NCBI GenBank assembly: GCA_902141825.1
Contig: CABFPG010000003.1
Location: 434,001-498,000 of the forward strand
DNA from: Thalassocella blandensis
GTDB taxonomy: Bacteria > Pseudomonadota > Gammaproteobacteria > Pseudomonadales > Cellvibrionaceae
DNA: 64,000 bases
Direction: 5' to 3'
In this document: positions 46,146 to 54,142 of the stretch, piece by piece
Layout of the letters: every line of letters begins with the position of its first letter
Numbering within the stretch: position 1 is the stretch's first letter
Notes under the pieces: model-generated
The model's database searches: none
What the model saw: only the letters and a program-made list of their open reading frames with translations
Told to the model about the DNA's origin: nothing
Position numbers and translations under genes: made by a program

Positions 46146-46331
46146 TTATGTGTTTACACTGACATCTTTTTCACGGTCGACTTTTGTAGTGGCGTTCTTG
46201 TAGAGGCTTTCTTGTCGGTTCTGTTTAGCCGGTTCTTTCTTGTCGCCCCTTTTTAGTTGGTTCTTTTTAGTCAGTTCTTTGTTGTCGATCTTCTCGTTAA
46301 ATCGCTGCCGATTAAGGTAATTTACATCACT
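46146..46331 (-). other. Charged open frame behind mscS, probable remnant of the channel tail
   Basis: On the minus strand 61 codons are open without an ATG, GTG or TTG start. The translation is Lys/Asn/Gln/Glu-rich (NKELTKKNQLKRGDKKEPAK) and resembles the charged C-terminal tail of the MscS protein encoded just before. Its DNA contains a degenerate repeat GGTTCTTTCTTGTCG-like. It may be a tail lost after a new stop codon. Confidence 0.35.
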
Positions 46332-46367
46332 TTAACATCCATTAGGCGCCAGCTTTCTACTGTCGAA

Positions 46368-48116
46368 TCAATCGTCATCTTCCTGATGCTCCTGTATTTG
46401 AGGTTGCTTGCGCTTTGCGTTTACTTCATCCTCCTGGCTTAATTCTTTTTGATCGTCATTCTCTCGCTTTTTCTCTAACTCAGTTAACTTTCTTGCGTTT
46501 TCCTCGGCTTCTTTATCCTTCTGAATCTTACTCTCCTTGTCATACCCCGTTTTTTCCTTTGGTTCAGATTCTGCAGTTTTGCCAGGAATCACTTCCTTCT
46601 CTTTGGGTTTTGCCGTTTGTTCACCTTGAGGCCGCTCATCTGTTTTCTTTTTCTCCAGCAACTCAATGGATTCATCCATTCTCAAGTTCATCGGTGGCGC
46701 ACTACCATCTTTATCTTCACCAAAGTATATCGTTTGATGTGGGAATGGTATTTCCACACCTTGTTCATCAAATAGGAATTTCATTCTGCGATTAAATTCA
46801 CGTCCCACTTCCCACTGCTTAATCGGTCTCGTTTTAATGCGTGCTTTGATAATGACGGCACTATCGGCAAATGCATCCACGCCCAGAATTTCAATGGGCT
46901 CCAAGATATTATCTTTGTAGTTTTCATCTTCGCGCATTTCCTCATCGACTTGCTTGAGCAGGTTAATGACCTCATCTGTATTTTCCCGATAAGCAACACC
47001 CACGTTCATTAGGTAATAACTAAACAACTTGGTAAAGTTGTCCACAATCCCGATTTCACTAAACGGTACGGTTGATACAATCCCTTCAAGATTCCGCAAC
47101 TGAATTTTACGAATTGTGATTTTTTCCACCAGACCCGAGCGATCGCCCACACGAATAACATCACCAACCTGCACCAGATCTTCTATCACAATAATAAAGC
47201 CGGTAATTAAGTCTTTGAAAAAGGTCTGCGCACCGAAACCAATGGCAAAGCCAACCACACCTGCACCTGCGAGCAAAGGCATAACGTTAATGCCGAGTTC
47301 AGATAGCAGTGTGAGGCCAAACAATACGAACACCACAACAAAAATCAGATTTTTAGTGATGGGCACCAAGGTCTGTATTCTCGCGTTATTGGACTCGCCA
47401 AATTTATCGAAGGCTTTTTCCACCAGATTTCCTGCGAGCGCAATTAATATAGATGCCAACATAAGAATAGCGAAAATTGAGACGATACTCTGCAGCAGCC
47501 AATACACGTTTTCTTCGGACAGTAAGCTAAACACCGGGATTTGTAAAATAGACGATACGGATGCGATAGCGATGACTGCTAGTGCAATTTTCAGGAATAT
47601 TCGTACCAATCGAAAATTAAAATCCAGATGACGCTGCGTAATATGGTATCGCTGAACAAAAACAGACGCCTTCCTTTTGAAAAATTTTGTCCCCTGATTG
47701 ACAATAATCCAGCAGATAAACGTGATAAGTAATATAGCCAACGTTCCAATTAATCGACCAAACCAGGATTTATCTATACCAAATTTTTGCAGCGCTTGAT
47801 TCAGCTTTTTGTCCCAACTGTGCACAGCTTCTTCGACATTTATCGTCTCCGCTATATTCAGACCCAGCGAAAATTCCTCTGCCGTTTCTTTATCCTCTGC
47901 TGTCGAATCATCTTGCGACTCACTGGTCTCAGCGATTGCGGAAGAATCGCCCTCCTGAGTTTCAGCATTGTCGCTTACGCTCTCAGCCACTTCAGCTAGG
48001 TTCTGCGACAAAACACTATGGCTAAAAACCAGCGAAGTGGCACTTAGCATTATGCAAATACAAATAAGTAAACGTCTTAGATAGTGTTGGCGCCCAAAAA
48101 TCGGCTTGTCATTCAT
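46368..48116 (-). CDS. MscS-family mechanosensitive ion channel with acidic leader and charged tail
   Basis: 582 residues. A signal peptide (LLICICIMLSATSLVFS) is followed by an acidic Glu/Ser/Asp periplasmic region (~35-80). Four membrane segments follow, of which the last, GAGVVGFAIGFGAQTFFKDLITG, is the pore helix TM3 region of MscS. Then come the beta domain IEDLVQVGDVIRVGDRSGLVEKI and a C-terminal alpha/beta domain (VGREFNRRMKFLFDEQGVEIPFP). The last ~110 residues are a Lys/Glu/Gln-rich tail. Such channels release solutes on hypo-osmotic shock. Confidence 0.93.
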   Translation of the reverse strand: MNDKPIFGRQHYLRRLLICICIMLSATSLVFSHSVLSQNLAEVAESVSDNAETQEGDSSAIAETSESQDDSTAEDKETAEEFSLGLNIAETINVEEAVHSWDKKLNQALQKFGIDKSWFGRLIGTLAILLITFICWIIVNQGTKFFKRKASVFVQRYHITQRHLDFNFRLVRIFLKIALAVIAIASVSSILQIPVFSLLSEENVYWLLQSIVSIFAILMLASILIALAGNLVEKAFDKFGESNNARIQTLVPITKNLIFVVVFVLFGLTLLSELGINVMPLLAGAGVVGFAIGFGAQTFFKDLITGFIIVIEDLVQVGDVIRVGDRSGLVEKITIRKIQLRNLEGIVSTVPFSEIGIVDNFTKLFSYYLMNVGVAYRENTDEVINLLKQVDEEMREDENYKDNILEPIEILGVDAFADSAVIIKARIKTRPIKQWEVGREFNRRMKFLFDEQGVEIPFPHQTIYFGEDKDGSAPPMNLRMDESIELLEKKKTDERPQGEQTAKPKEKEVIPGKTAESEPKEKTGYDKESKIQKDKEAEENARKLTELEKKRENDDQKELSQEDEVNAKRKQPQIQEHQEDDD

Positions 48117-49089
48117 TCAAATTCTCCCCTCTTGGTTTGTATTTCTCACAATGCATTGTCATATTTTCAAAATAGTACCATGCAGCTTTCGCTTTACATT
48201 CAGCAGCATTCAATTTTCATCACGATGTCAGCCCCCTTGCGACATACCGCTATAAACATCACTGTCTTAGCGAGACCAGTAAAAGCAGCTGTATCTGTAT
48301 TACAAAACCTGCAATAGCCCGATAAGGTAAATGGATTACGCCAGACTGCCGCAGGGGCATGCCTTAGATGTGCAAATTTACTCGGTCGCCCTGTTCATCG
48401 CCTTACTCCTCTTTTTGCTCCTCTTCTTGTTCCCAGCCTTACACTAGTCTCGACAAGGGTCCATCACTTGTACCGCTGTAAACTAGCAGGATGACCACAG
48501 CTCTCACCCGAGCGCATATACGGTTTACAAGAGAAACAGAATAAAAGTTCAGACATGAAAATCAACATTCATGCCAACCGGATGAAAAATTATTTCTTTG
48601 CCTGTGTTTGCAAGTTTCTCTCCATGTTTCTCCCAATGCATCTCTTCAAGCATCTCTTCAAGCATCTCTCCATGCTTCTTTCCATCTTTCTCACCTTCTT
48701 TCTGGGCATATTTCTCGCTAGCTTTTTTCTTCTTCATCGCCACATTTCTTTCCGGATTTTTCAGTGCAGATAGCTTTGCTGTAATTCAGTGCTTTACACC
48801 CTTGTGGTGGAACACAGCTTCACCTCGAATTTTTTAATGCTTTTGTATCAATTTCAGGTCTTAATCACGGTTTGCGTCAGTCGTTTATCCTTTTTGCAGC
48901 AGCCTGCTTTAGTGAAATTAAATACGTACGACTGAGATGGAATTTGTGCTATTTTGCCACTCTGATTGGTGAGGGGCTTTACGAGATTGAAAAATAACTC
49001 TAGCTCGAATTCACGCCCGTAGTTCGGGTCAATGACGAACCAATCGCGTGCAACACAAATACCACAATCATATTACAAGGAGACAATGG
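48117..49089. other. Long intergenic region with a low-complexity repeat tract
   Basis: About 970 bp between mscS and tag. It contains the repeat-rich segment at 48600-48740 with a doubtful small gene (separate entry) and the upstream regions of mscS and tag. Nothing else recognised. Confidence 0.5.
48549..48743 (-). CDS. Doubtful small Lys/Glu-rich protein
   Basis: A 64-codon frame starting with GTG (MAMKKKKASEKYAQKEG), with GGAA 6 nt before. It is almost purely charged up to residue ~45 and carries internal repeats (MLEEMLEEMHWEKHGEK). The opposite strand is also open. The charge pattern resembles the tails of other proteins here, but repeat-driven composition could produce such a frame by chance. 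Confidence 0.25.
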   Translation of the reverse strand: MAMKKKKASEKYAQKEGEKDGKKHGEMLEEMLEEMHWEKHGEKLANTGKEIIFHPVGMNVDFHV

Positions 49090-49653
49090 ATGAGCGATGC
49101 TAAACGATGCGGTTGGTGCGGAACAGATCCGCTGTATGTTGCTTACCACGATGAGGAGTGGGGCGTGCCCATCTATGACAGTCAGGATTTACTGGAAAAG
49201 CTGATTCTCGATGGCGCTCAAGCGGGTTTATCCTGGATCACCATTTTGCGTAAACGCGAAGGGTATCGCAAAGCCTTAGATAATTTTGACCCTCAAAAGA
49301 TGGCAAGATACAGCGATAAAAAACTCGAAAAACTGATGCTGAACCCGGAAATCGTACGAAACCGATTGAAAATTGAAAGCGTCCGAAGAAATGCTCAGGC
49401 GTATTTGAAGATCATGGAAAATCAAGAGTTTTCAGAATTTTTGTGGCAGTTTGTTGATGGCGAGCCTCGCCAGAATAAATGGCGAACCCTGAAACAGGTG
49501 CCAGCGGAAACCAAAGAGTCAATTGCAATGAGCAAAGCGCTGAAAAAAGCAGGGTTTAATTTCGTTGGCCCCACTATCGTATACGCGTTTATGCAGGCCG
49601 TAGGCATGGTGAACGACCACCTTGTAACCTGCTTTCGCCACAACGAGTGTTAG
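49090..49653 (+). CDS. tag: DNA-3-methyladenine glycosylase I
   Basis: Tag removes 3-methyladenine from alkylated DNA. The ATG at 49090 is preferred because AAGGAG lies 7-8 nt upstream and homologues start at this point (MSDAKRCGWCGTDPLYVAYHDEEWG), giving 187 residues. The zinc site Cys and His near both termini, DGAQAGLSWITILRKRE and KAGFNFVGPTIVYAFMQAVGMVNDH are diagnostic. It converges with the next gene, with stops overlapping by 4 bp. Confidence 0.96.
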   Translation: MSDAKRCGWCGTDPLYVAYHDEEWGVPIYDSQDLLEKLILDGAQAGLSWITILRKREGYRKALDNFDPQKMARYSDKKLEKLMLNPEIVRNRLKIESVRRNAQAYLKIMENQEFSEFLWQFVDGEPRQNKWRTLKQVPAETKESIAMSKALKKAGFNFVGPTIVYAFMQAVGMVNDHLVTCFRHNEC

Positions 49654-51527
49654 TGAGTCGGTGATGCTTCCGCCCCGTTAAATCGTTCGAAAAATTTTAA
49701 TTCACCTACATTAACGCTCGGCCCCTGACCATTAATGACATGATCAATCCCGCCATTTAATCCAGCAAAAATAATCATATGCTGGAATTCAATGCCTGCA
49801 TGCTCGGGGGCTTCGATTGCGTTGGATAACCGCATATTGTTTTCGATAGTGCTTTTGCCACGAAAAAAGCTGTAAATTCCCAACCCCCAGGCTTGGTGTG
49901 AGGTCACAGAATCAGCCACTTTATATGAGGCAAAGCCCATCTTACTGCCATCGTTCCACGCCTCGTAACTCGGTGGCTGATAAGGGATTTCGGACTGATA
50001 AAAATAGGTACGGCCACGTTCTCCGTTCCACACTGTTTGATATTCTTGAAAATGCTCGTTGAATAACCCGTATATGGTGACATCATCACCATTGACCACT
50101 AACCCGTGTCGACTTTTATTAATTTCCCAATCAGCACCCACTCCATGGTCAGCGCGCCATAGCCAAACATGATCAACCAGTACTTGATGACTGTTAATCG
50201 TTAAACAAGTATCCGCCGTGCCATACAATGCGCCACCAACACGACAGTATACATCGTGCAAGGACACAGGATTCTGGGCATGATCAGCACTAGCTTTTTC
50301 CTCTCCAACAGTGATGAGAGAAGGCGAGCTTAATAGCCCGGCATCAACCATCACTCCAGCCAATATTATGCCGTCTTTATCCGCCGTCTCTATGGCCGTC
50401 TGCCCTTTTATTGGAATAATGGTAGGCAGCCCCAGACCGTACACTACGGTATCTGCATGCTCTATGTGAATAGTCTCTTCCATTTTATAAACGCCAGGGG
50501 TAAGCAGTAAATGCTTACCTTGCTTTAATGCCGCGTTGATAGAGTCCGAGTCATCTTTGTCAGCTCTTGCGATATAAAAATCGTGCAAAGGGATGTGTTT
50601 CCCGGCTTCCGCTTTCCCTTCTCGAGGTAACCAGCTAACACCGGAAGTGTTGTGTCTAACCTCGGGAACGAAAACCACGTACTCATCCTGCTCGTTCAAC
50701 ATTAGCTGAGGTTTTTCACGAACAATCGGCGTTGCGTCTATCACAGTCGTCGGCTTTTTAGGCCAATCTCGTGCAGGTGCGCCTTCCACACCAACAAAGA
50801 CGCGATTCCAGTTTCCTCCTTCCCACTTTCCTACTTGAGAATTTCGCACGAACCATTGTTGGCCTGAAGTCAGCCCCGCTCTCCCTTCAATAATGGAATT
50901 CGCTAACACTCCACCACTGGCCCAGCCATGCTTATCAAAGTTAACATTGCCTGCAACATGCATTCGCCGATAAGGCGCCGCTTGCGACACGGCCCAATAC
51001 ATTAATTCGTCTTGCGGTTTAACGTAGAAGTTTTCCGCACTACGCCAAAACATCGTGGTGACCTTTGTACCTTCCGTTGTGGTAACAGATTGCACTGCAC
51101 CATTGATTCGTGTGTCGGAGGGCAACTGCCCTAATCCTAACGCCTGAGTATAATAATCAACGGTAATGTTCAAATTATATTGCCCCGGCTTAAACAGCAG
51201 GGCGTAACGTTGCGAACTGAACTCATCAAAAGCCTGTTGCTCGTGCAGACGGTCCAATGCGTCTTGCATAAGCTGCGTATCCATAGAGGGATCAAACACC
51301 AACACGTTTTTGCCAAAGTCCACATGATAAAAAGCAGGATCAAAAGTCACCGGTGCCGGCGTGACACTTAATGCAAGTGCATCTTTTGACTCATTTTGAT
51401 TTTCAACATCAGGCAACACTTCCGATTTTTTATCGCATGCATTCAGCATTAATACTAAAAAAGGAGTCAGAAAAAACGCAGACCGCGTGAAGAAAGTAGA
51501 GTGGGCTTTACAATTGAATAGCAACAT
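49650..51527 (-). CDS. Lipoprotein with right-handed beta-helix (GH55/pectate-lyase-like)
   Basis: 625 residues with a lipobox LMLNACDKK (Cys31). The body has the pattern of a two-part parallel beta-helix: YALLFKPGQYNLNITVDYYTQALGLG at ~105 and, repeated, HLLLTPGVYKMEETIHIEHADTVVYGLGLP at ~345, each starting a helix with a gap of about 240. Such folds occur in GH55 glucanases and pectin-degrading enzymes. I can see no certain catalytic residues. The repeated TTTVG-like regions and the anchoring to a lipid suggest a cell-surface or periplasmic glycan-active or glycan-binding protein. Confidence 0.75.
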   Translation of the reverse strand: MLLFNCKAHSTFFTRSAFFLTPFLVLMLNACDKKSEVLPDVENQNESKDALALSVTPAPVTFDPAFYHVDFGKNVLVFDPSMDTQLMQDALDRLHEQQAFDEFSSQRYALLFKPGQYNLNITVDYYTQALGLGQLPSDTRINGAVQSVTTTEGTKVTTMFWRSAENFYVKPQDELMYWAVSQAAPYRRMHVAGNVNFDKHGWASGGVLANSIIEGRAGLTSGQQWFVRNSQVGKWEGGNWNRVFVGVEGAPARDWPKKPTTVIDATPIVREKPQLMLNEQDEYVVFVPEVRHNTSGVSWLPREGKAEAGKHIPLHDFYIARADKDDSDSINAALKQGKHLLLTPGVYKMEETIHIEHADTVVYGLGLPTIIPIKGQTAIETADKDGIILAGVMVDAGLLSSPSLITVGEEKASADHAQNPVSLHDVYCRVGGALYGTADTCLTINSHQVLVDHVWLWRADHGVGADWEINKSRHGLVVNGDDVTIYGLFNEHFQEYQTVWNGERGRTYFYQSEIPYQPPSYEAWNDGSKMGFASYKVADSVTSHQAWGLGIYSFFRGKSTIENNMRLSNAIEAPEHAGIEFQHMIIFAGLNGGIDHVINGQGPSVNVGELKFFERFNGAEASPTH

Positions 51528-51831
51528 TTATTATGTTCGGCAAATAAAGTTTAGATAATGAACAACATTCTAGCCTTGTTCTTACAAGATAAAAAGGATT
51601 TTCAGGTTAACGCGCCTGACGATAAGCCAATACTATCCCGGTATCTGTTGAGACTCATTGTGTCACATTAAACACAAAATGGAAAAATGTGAGCTTTCAT
51701 GACGTGTGCGTGCGCAATTTAAGCATCCTGACGACAAAACACTCACACCTGCATGCAGAGCGCATTTTAATTACAACACGAGTGTACTGGAGAAGTTATT
51801 GAGGTGAGAAGATTTTGCGGCGCTGCAATGA
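51528..51831. other. Intergenic region, no gene seen
   Basis: 304 bp upstream of the beta-helix lipoprotein gene and downstream of the next one. Nothing recognised. Confidence 0.5.
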
Positions 51832-52326
51832 TCAATCTTTGTGAAGCGAGTGTAATCTCTCTCGTTCCTGTTGCTGGCTTAGCGGTGCATCTAAAAACTT
51901 GGAATGCATCAACTTCGCGACCTTAGAAGTTTCATCATCCTTTACGGCAAATAGCTCACCGAAATTATCGCCTTCGACATTTTCAGTTACGGCATTTATC
52001 CATTTGCCATTTTCAAAACATGCAATAGCCTGCATATTTTGCGCCTGCGTTTGATAAAAATAATGTTTACACAAAGCATTATGTTCATTTACAAAAGACA
52101 TTTGCTGCTTAATTTTAACATTCGGAAAAGACGTTGTGCTCCCTGAAACTGCCACGCTTAAAGTCTCCGCAACCACATCGGGCACCTGCCCATCATGCAA
52201 GCGGTTTACACCACCAAATTTTAGAAAGAACAATGCAGCCACCATTAAACAAAATGCAAAGGTAATCCCTGCGATCAGTGCAATAACCTGCATTTTAGTC
52301 AAATGAATAGCGGATCGTTGAAGCAT
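51832..52326 (-). CDS. Single-pass membrane protein of unknown function
   Basis: 164 residues with one membrane helix (VIALIAGITFAFCLMVAALFFL) near residues 14-35 and an external domain with two cysteines in NEHNALCKHYFYQT and MQAIACFENGKW. This C-x(20)-C arrangement followed by a Trp resembles the external domains of some anti-sigma-like proteins, but no cytoplasmic sigma-binding domain is present. Not assigned to a family. Confidence 0.6.
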   Translation of the reverse strand: MLQRSAIHLTKMQVIALIAGITFAFCLMVAALFFLKFGGVNRLHDGQVPDVVAETLSVAVSGSTTSFPNVKIKQQMSFVNEHNALCKHYFYQTQAQNMQAIACFENGKWINAVTENVEGDNFGELFAVKDDETSKVAKLMHSKFLDAPLSQQQERERLHSLHKD

Positions 52327-52706
52327 ATAAAAACGTGCAATAAAAATTCAGTGTTTTGGGCAAAAAAAGTTTGTTATTTAAACCAATAACTTAGCGAATT
52401 ATCTCAGTATCAAAAGCTGCTGCATTTATACATGAGAGAGAGTTTTTTCACAGATGTGATTCGCTAATACCGCTACACAATTGAAGATTAAAAACCAGAA
52501 TGATTACAGCAATCTAAGTTTTCCAAGATTCGATTTGAGAGAAATAATCGATTTATTCGAAAGTGGTTAGGCGAGTGGTTATTGGCACAGGAGCGATGAG
52601 TGAGTGGCCAAGATAGCCAGCGGACGCCCCTTAGCCAGTAAAAGAAACGTCATCAACAAAGCGTCATAATAATTGCACCAAGCAATAGTATTTAGAAATT
52701 TATATC
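52327..52706. other. Intergenic region, no gene seen
   Basis: 380 bp of AT-rich DNA between two minus-strand genes, containing only presumed upstream sequences of the 164-residue protein gene. Confidence 0.5.
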
Positions 52707-53432
52707 TTATTCCAGCTGCTCTGCTATTTGCGCCAGTTTTGCATCAATGTTTTTCAAAAGTTCATGGCCGTCCACCTGCTCATTGCCCTTCATCAACTCA
52801 TCTAATTCCATTTCTTCCATTCTCGCGCGTAACTTTTGCATTTGCTGCTTAATTTCCGGGATAACGCTTTCTTTAATTACGCGTTTAGTGTGCGCATTAA
52901 AATCATCAACTTCATCCATCAATTCATCCACTTCCTGCTCAAGCATCGTTATCTGCTGCTCTATTCCAGCTCCAGATTGCGCAATATCACCAACAGTCTG
53001 CTCAAAAACTTTTTTCACCGAACGAATTGTGTCGTCAACATTTTGCCTCAATTGACTCGCATATACTTCAAATCGTGTACTGCCCTTCACGCGATCACCT
53101 GAGCTTAATAATTGCCCCGCCTGCTTTCCCGGGGTAACCACGATGACTTGCCTGGGATCAAACGACGCCAGATGATCCACATAGAATGTGGCAGTATTGG
53201 TAGCCACAGCTTGGTAAGGTGCTTCAATATGGACATGCACATCAAAAGTACCATTATCGAGATAGTCTATTTTGTTTACGCGTCCAATCGCATCATTATC
53301 CAGCACCAGAAGTGATTTAGAACTAAGGCCATCAACATCATCAAACTGGATAACTAAATTGATTCCGTTCTGCATACAGGCAGTCAGACTCACTAAAATA
53401 AAAGCAGCCAGGTAAATATTTCGTATCATCAT
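52707..53432 (-). CDS. MCE/MlaD-domain lipoprotein
   Basis: 241 residues with a lipobox LTAC (Cys19) and an MCE domain at ~25-115: INLVIQFDDVDGLSSKSLLVLDNDAIGRVNKIDY with the usual GD/GL turn, then VTNTATFYVD. The C-terminal ~110 residues form a long coiled coil (QQITMLEQEVDELMDEVDDF, QQMQKLRARMEEMELDELM). MCE proteins form rings or tunnels for lipid transport between membranes. Most MlaD proteins are inner-membrane anchored; a lipid-anchored solitary copy without an ABC transporter is unusual. No mla genes adjoin. Confidence 0.8.
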   Translation of the reverse strand: MMIRNIYLAAFILVSLTACMQNGINLVIQFDDVDGLSSKSLLVLDNDAIGRVNKIDYLDNGTFDVHVHIEAPYQAVATNTATFYVDHLASFDPRQVIVVTPGKQAGQLLSSGDRVKGSTRFEVYASQLRQNVDDTIRSVKKVFEQTVGDIAQSGAGIEQQITMLEQEVDELMDEVDDFNAHTKRVIKESVIPEIKQQMQKLRARMEEMELDELMKGNEQVDGHELLKNIDAKLAQIAEQLE

Positions 53433-53614
53433 GTCAGGATATCAGGAAATTTATTGCAATCATCGGTGAACATAGACCCACAGTGCGCCGCTGTATTTTA
53501 GCAATAGCGTACCAAGTCTCTTAATCTACCAAGTCTACAATAAAATAGCAGTGAAATTCGAGTGAAAAAACGTCACCCTGGAGTCGAGAAAACACGTATT
53601 AAGAAGAGCGGGAT

Positions 53615-53639
53615 AACGCTCGCGTGAACCGCGAGCGTT
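53615..53639 (-). terminator. Hairpin behind pilE
   Basis: AACGCTCGCG (53615-53624), loop TGAAC, CGCGAGCGTT (53630-53639), 12 nt past the stop. Strong stem without long T-run; marks the end of the minor pilin operon. Confidence 0.65.
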
Positions 53640-53650
53640 GGTCAAGCAAA

Positions 53651-54082
53651 CTACCAGCATGCTGCGGGTGTGGTGGCTCCAGTGTGTGACAGGGTCATGG
53701 TTGTACAGTCCGTATCATTGGATTGTGGAGCACCGTCAGCTGTAGCCGTTAGAAGATAAGTGGAGGATGCATCGCCATTGGCTGCCACAGTAATCACATA
53801 CATTCCCTCGGGAGAGTCAACACCGCCGGCGCTTTCCAGGGATGCCCGAATACTACAATTGGTGGCATCATTGTACTTATTCAAAGTGGTGTAACACCTT
53901 TGAAGGCGCTGCGCAGCATCATTCAAAGCCGTTTTCGCGTCGGTGCGGTTACTTTTTCGCACCGACTCCATATAAGATGGATAAGCGATTGCCGCCAGAA
54001 TTCCGATAATTGCCACAACGACCATCATCTCTATAAGCGTAAAACCAGTTTCAGTTTTTACCCCATTTAATTGACCTTGCAT
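53651..54082 (-). CDS. pilE: Type IV minor pilin PilE
   Basis: 143 residues from the ATG at 54082 (GAGG 5 nt upstream). The prepilin peptidase site is G-FTLIEMMVVVAIIGILAAIAYPSY, with Glu5 of the mature pilin. The C-terminal region has a cysteine pair (NCSIRA, DCTTM and AACW) for the D-region loop. The gene ends the fimT-pilVWXY1-pilE operon, as in Pseudomonas and Xanthomonas. Minor pilins prime pilus assembly. Confidence 0.93.
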   Translation of the reverse strand: MQGQLNGVKTETGFTLIEMMVVVAIIGILAAIAYPSYMESVRKSNRTDAKTALNDAAQRLQRCYTTLNKYNDATNCSIRASLESAGGVDSPEGMYVITVAANGDASSTYLLTATADGAPQSNDTDCTTMTLSHTGATTPAACW

Positions 54083-54142
54083 TACCACCTCTTAATCTCA
54101 ATTAACTTTTATAGATTCAAACTTGTGCTATCTCAATGAGAT

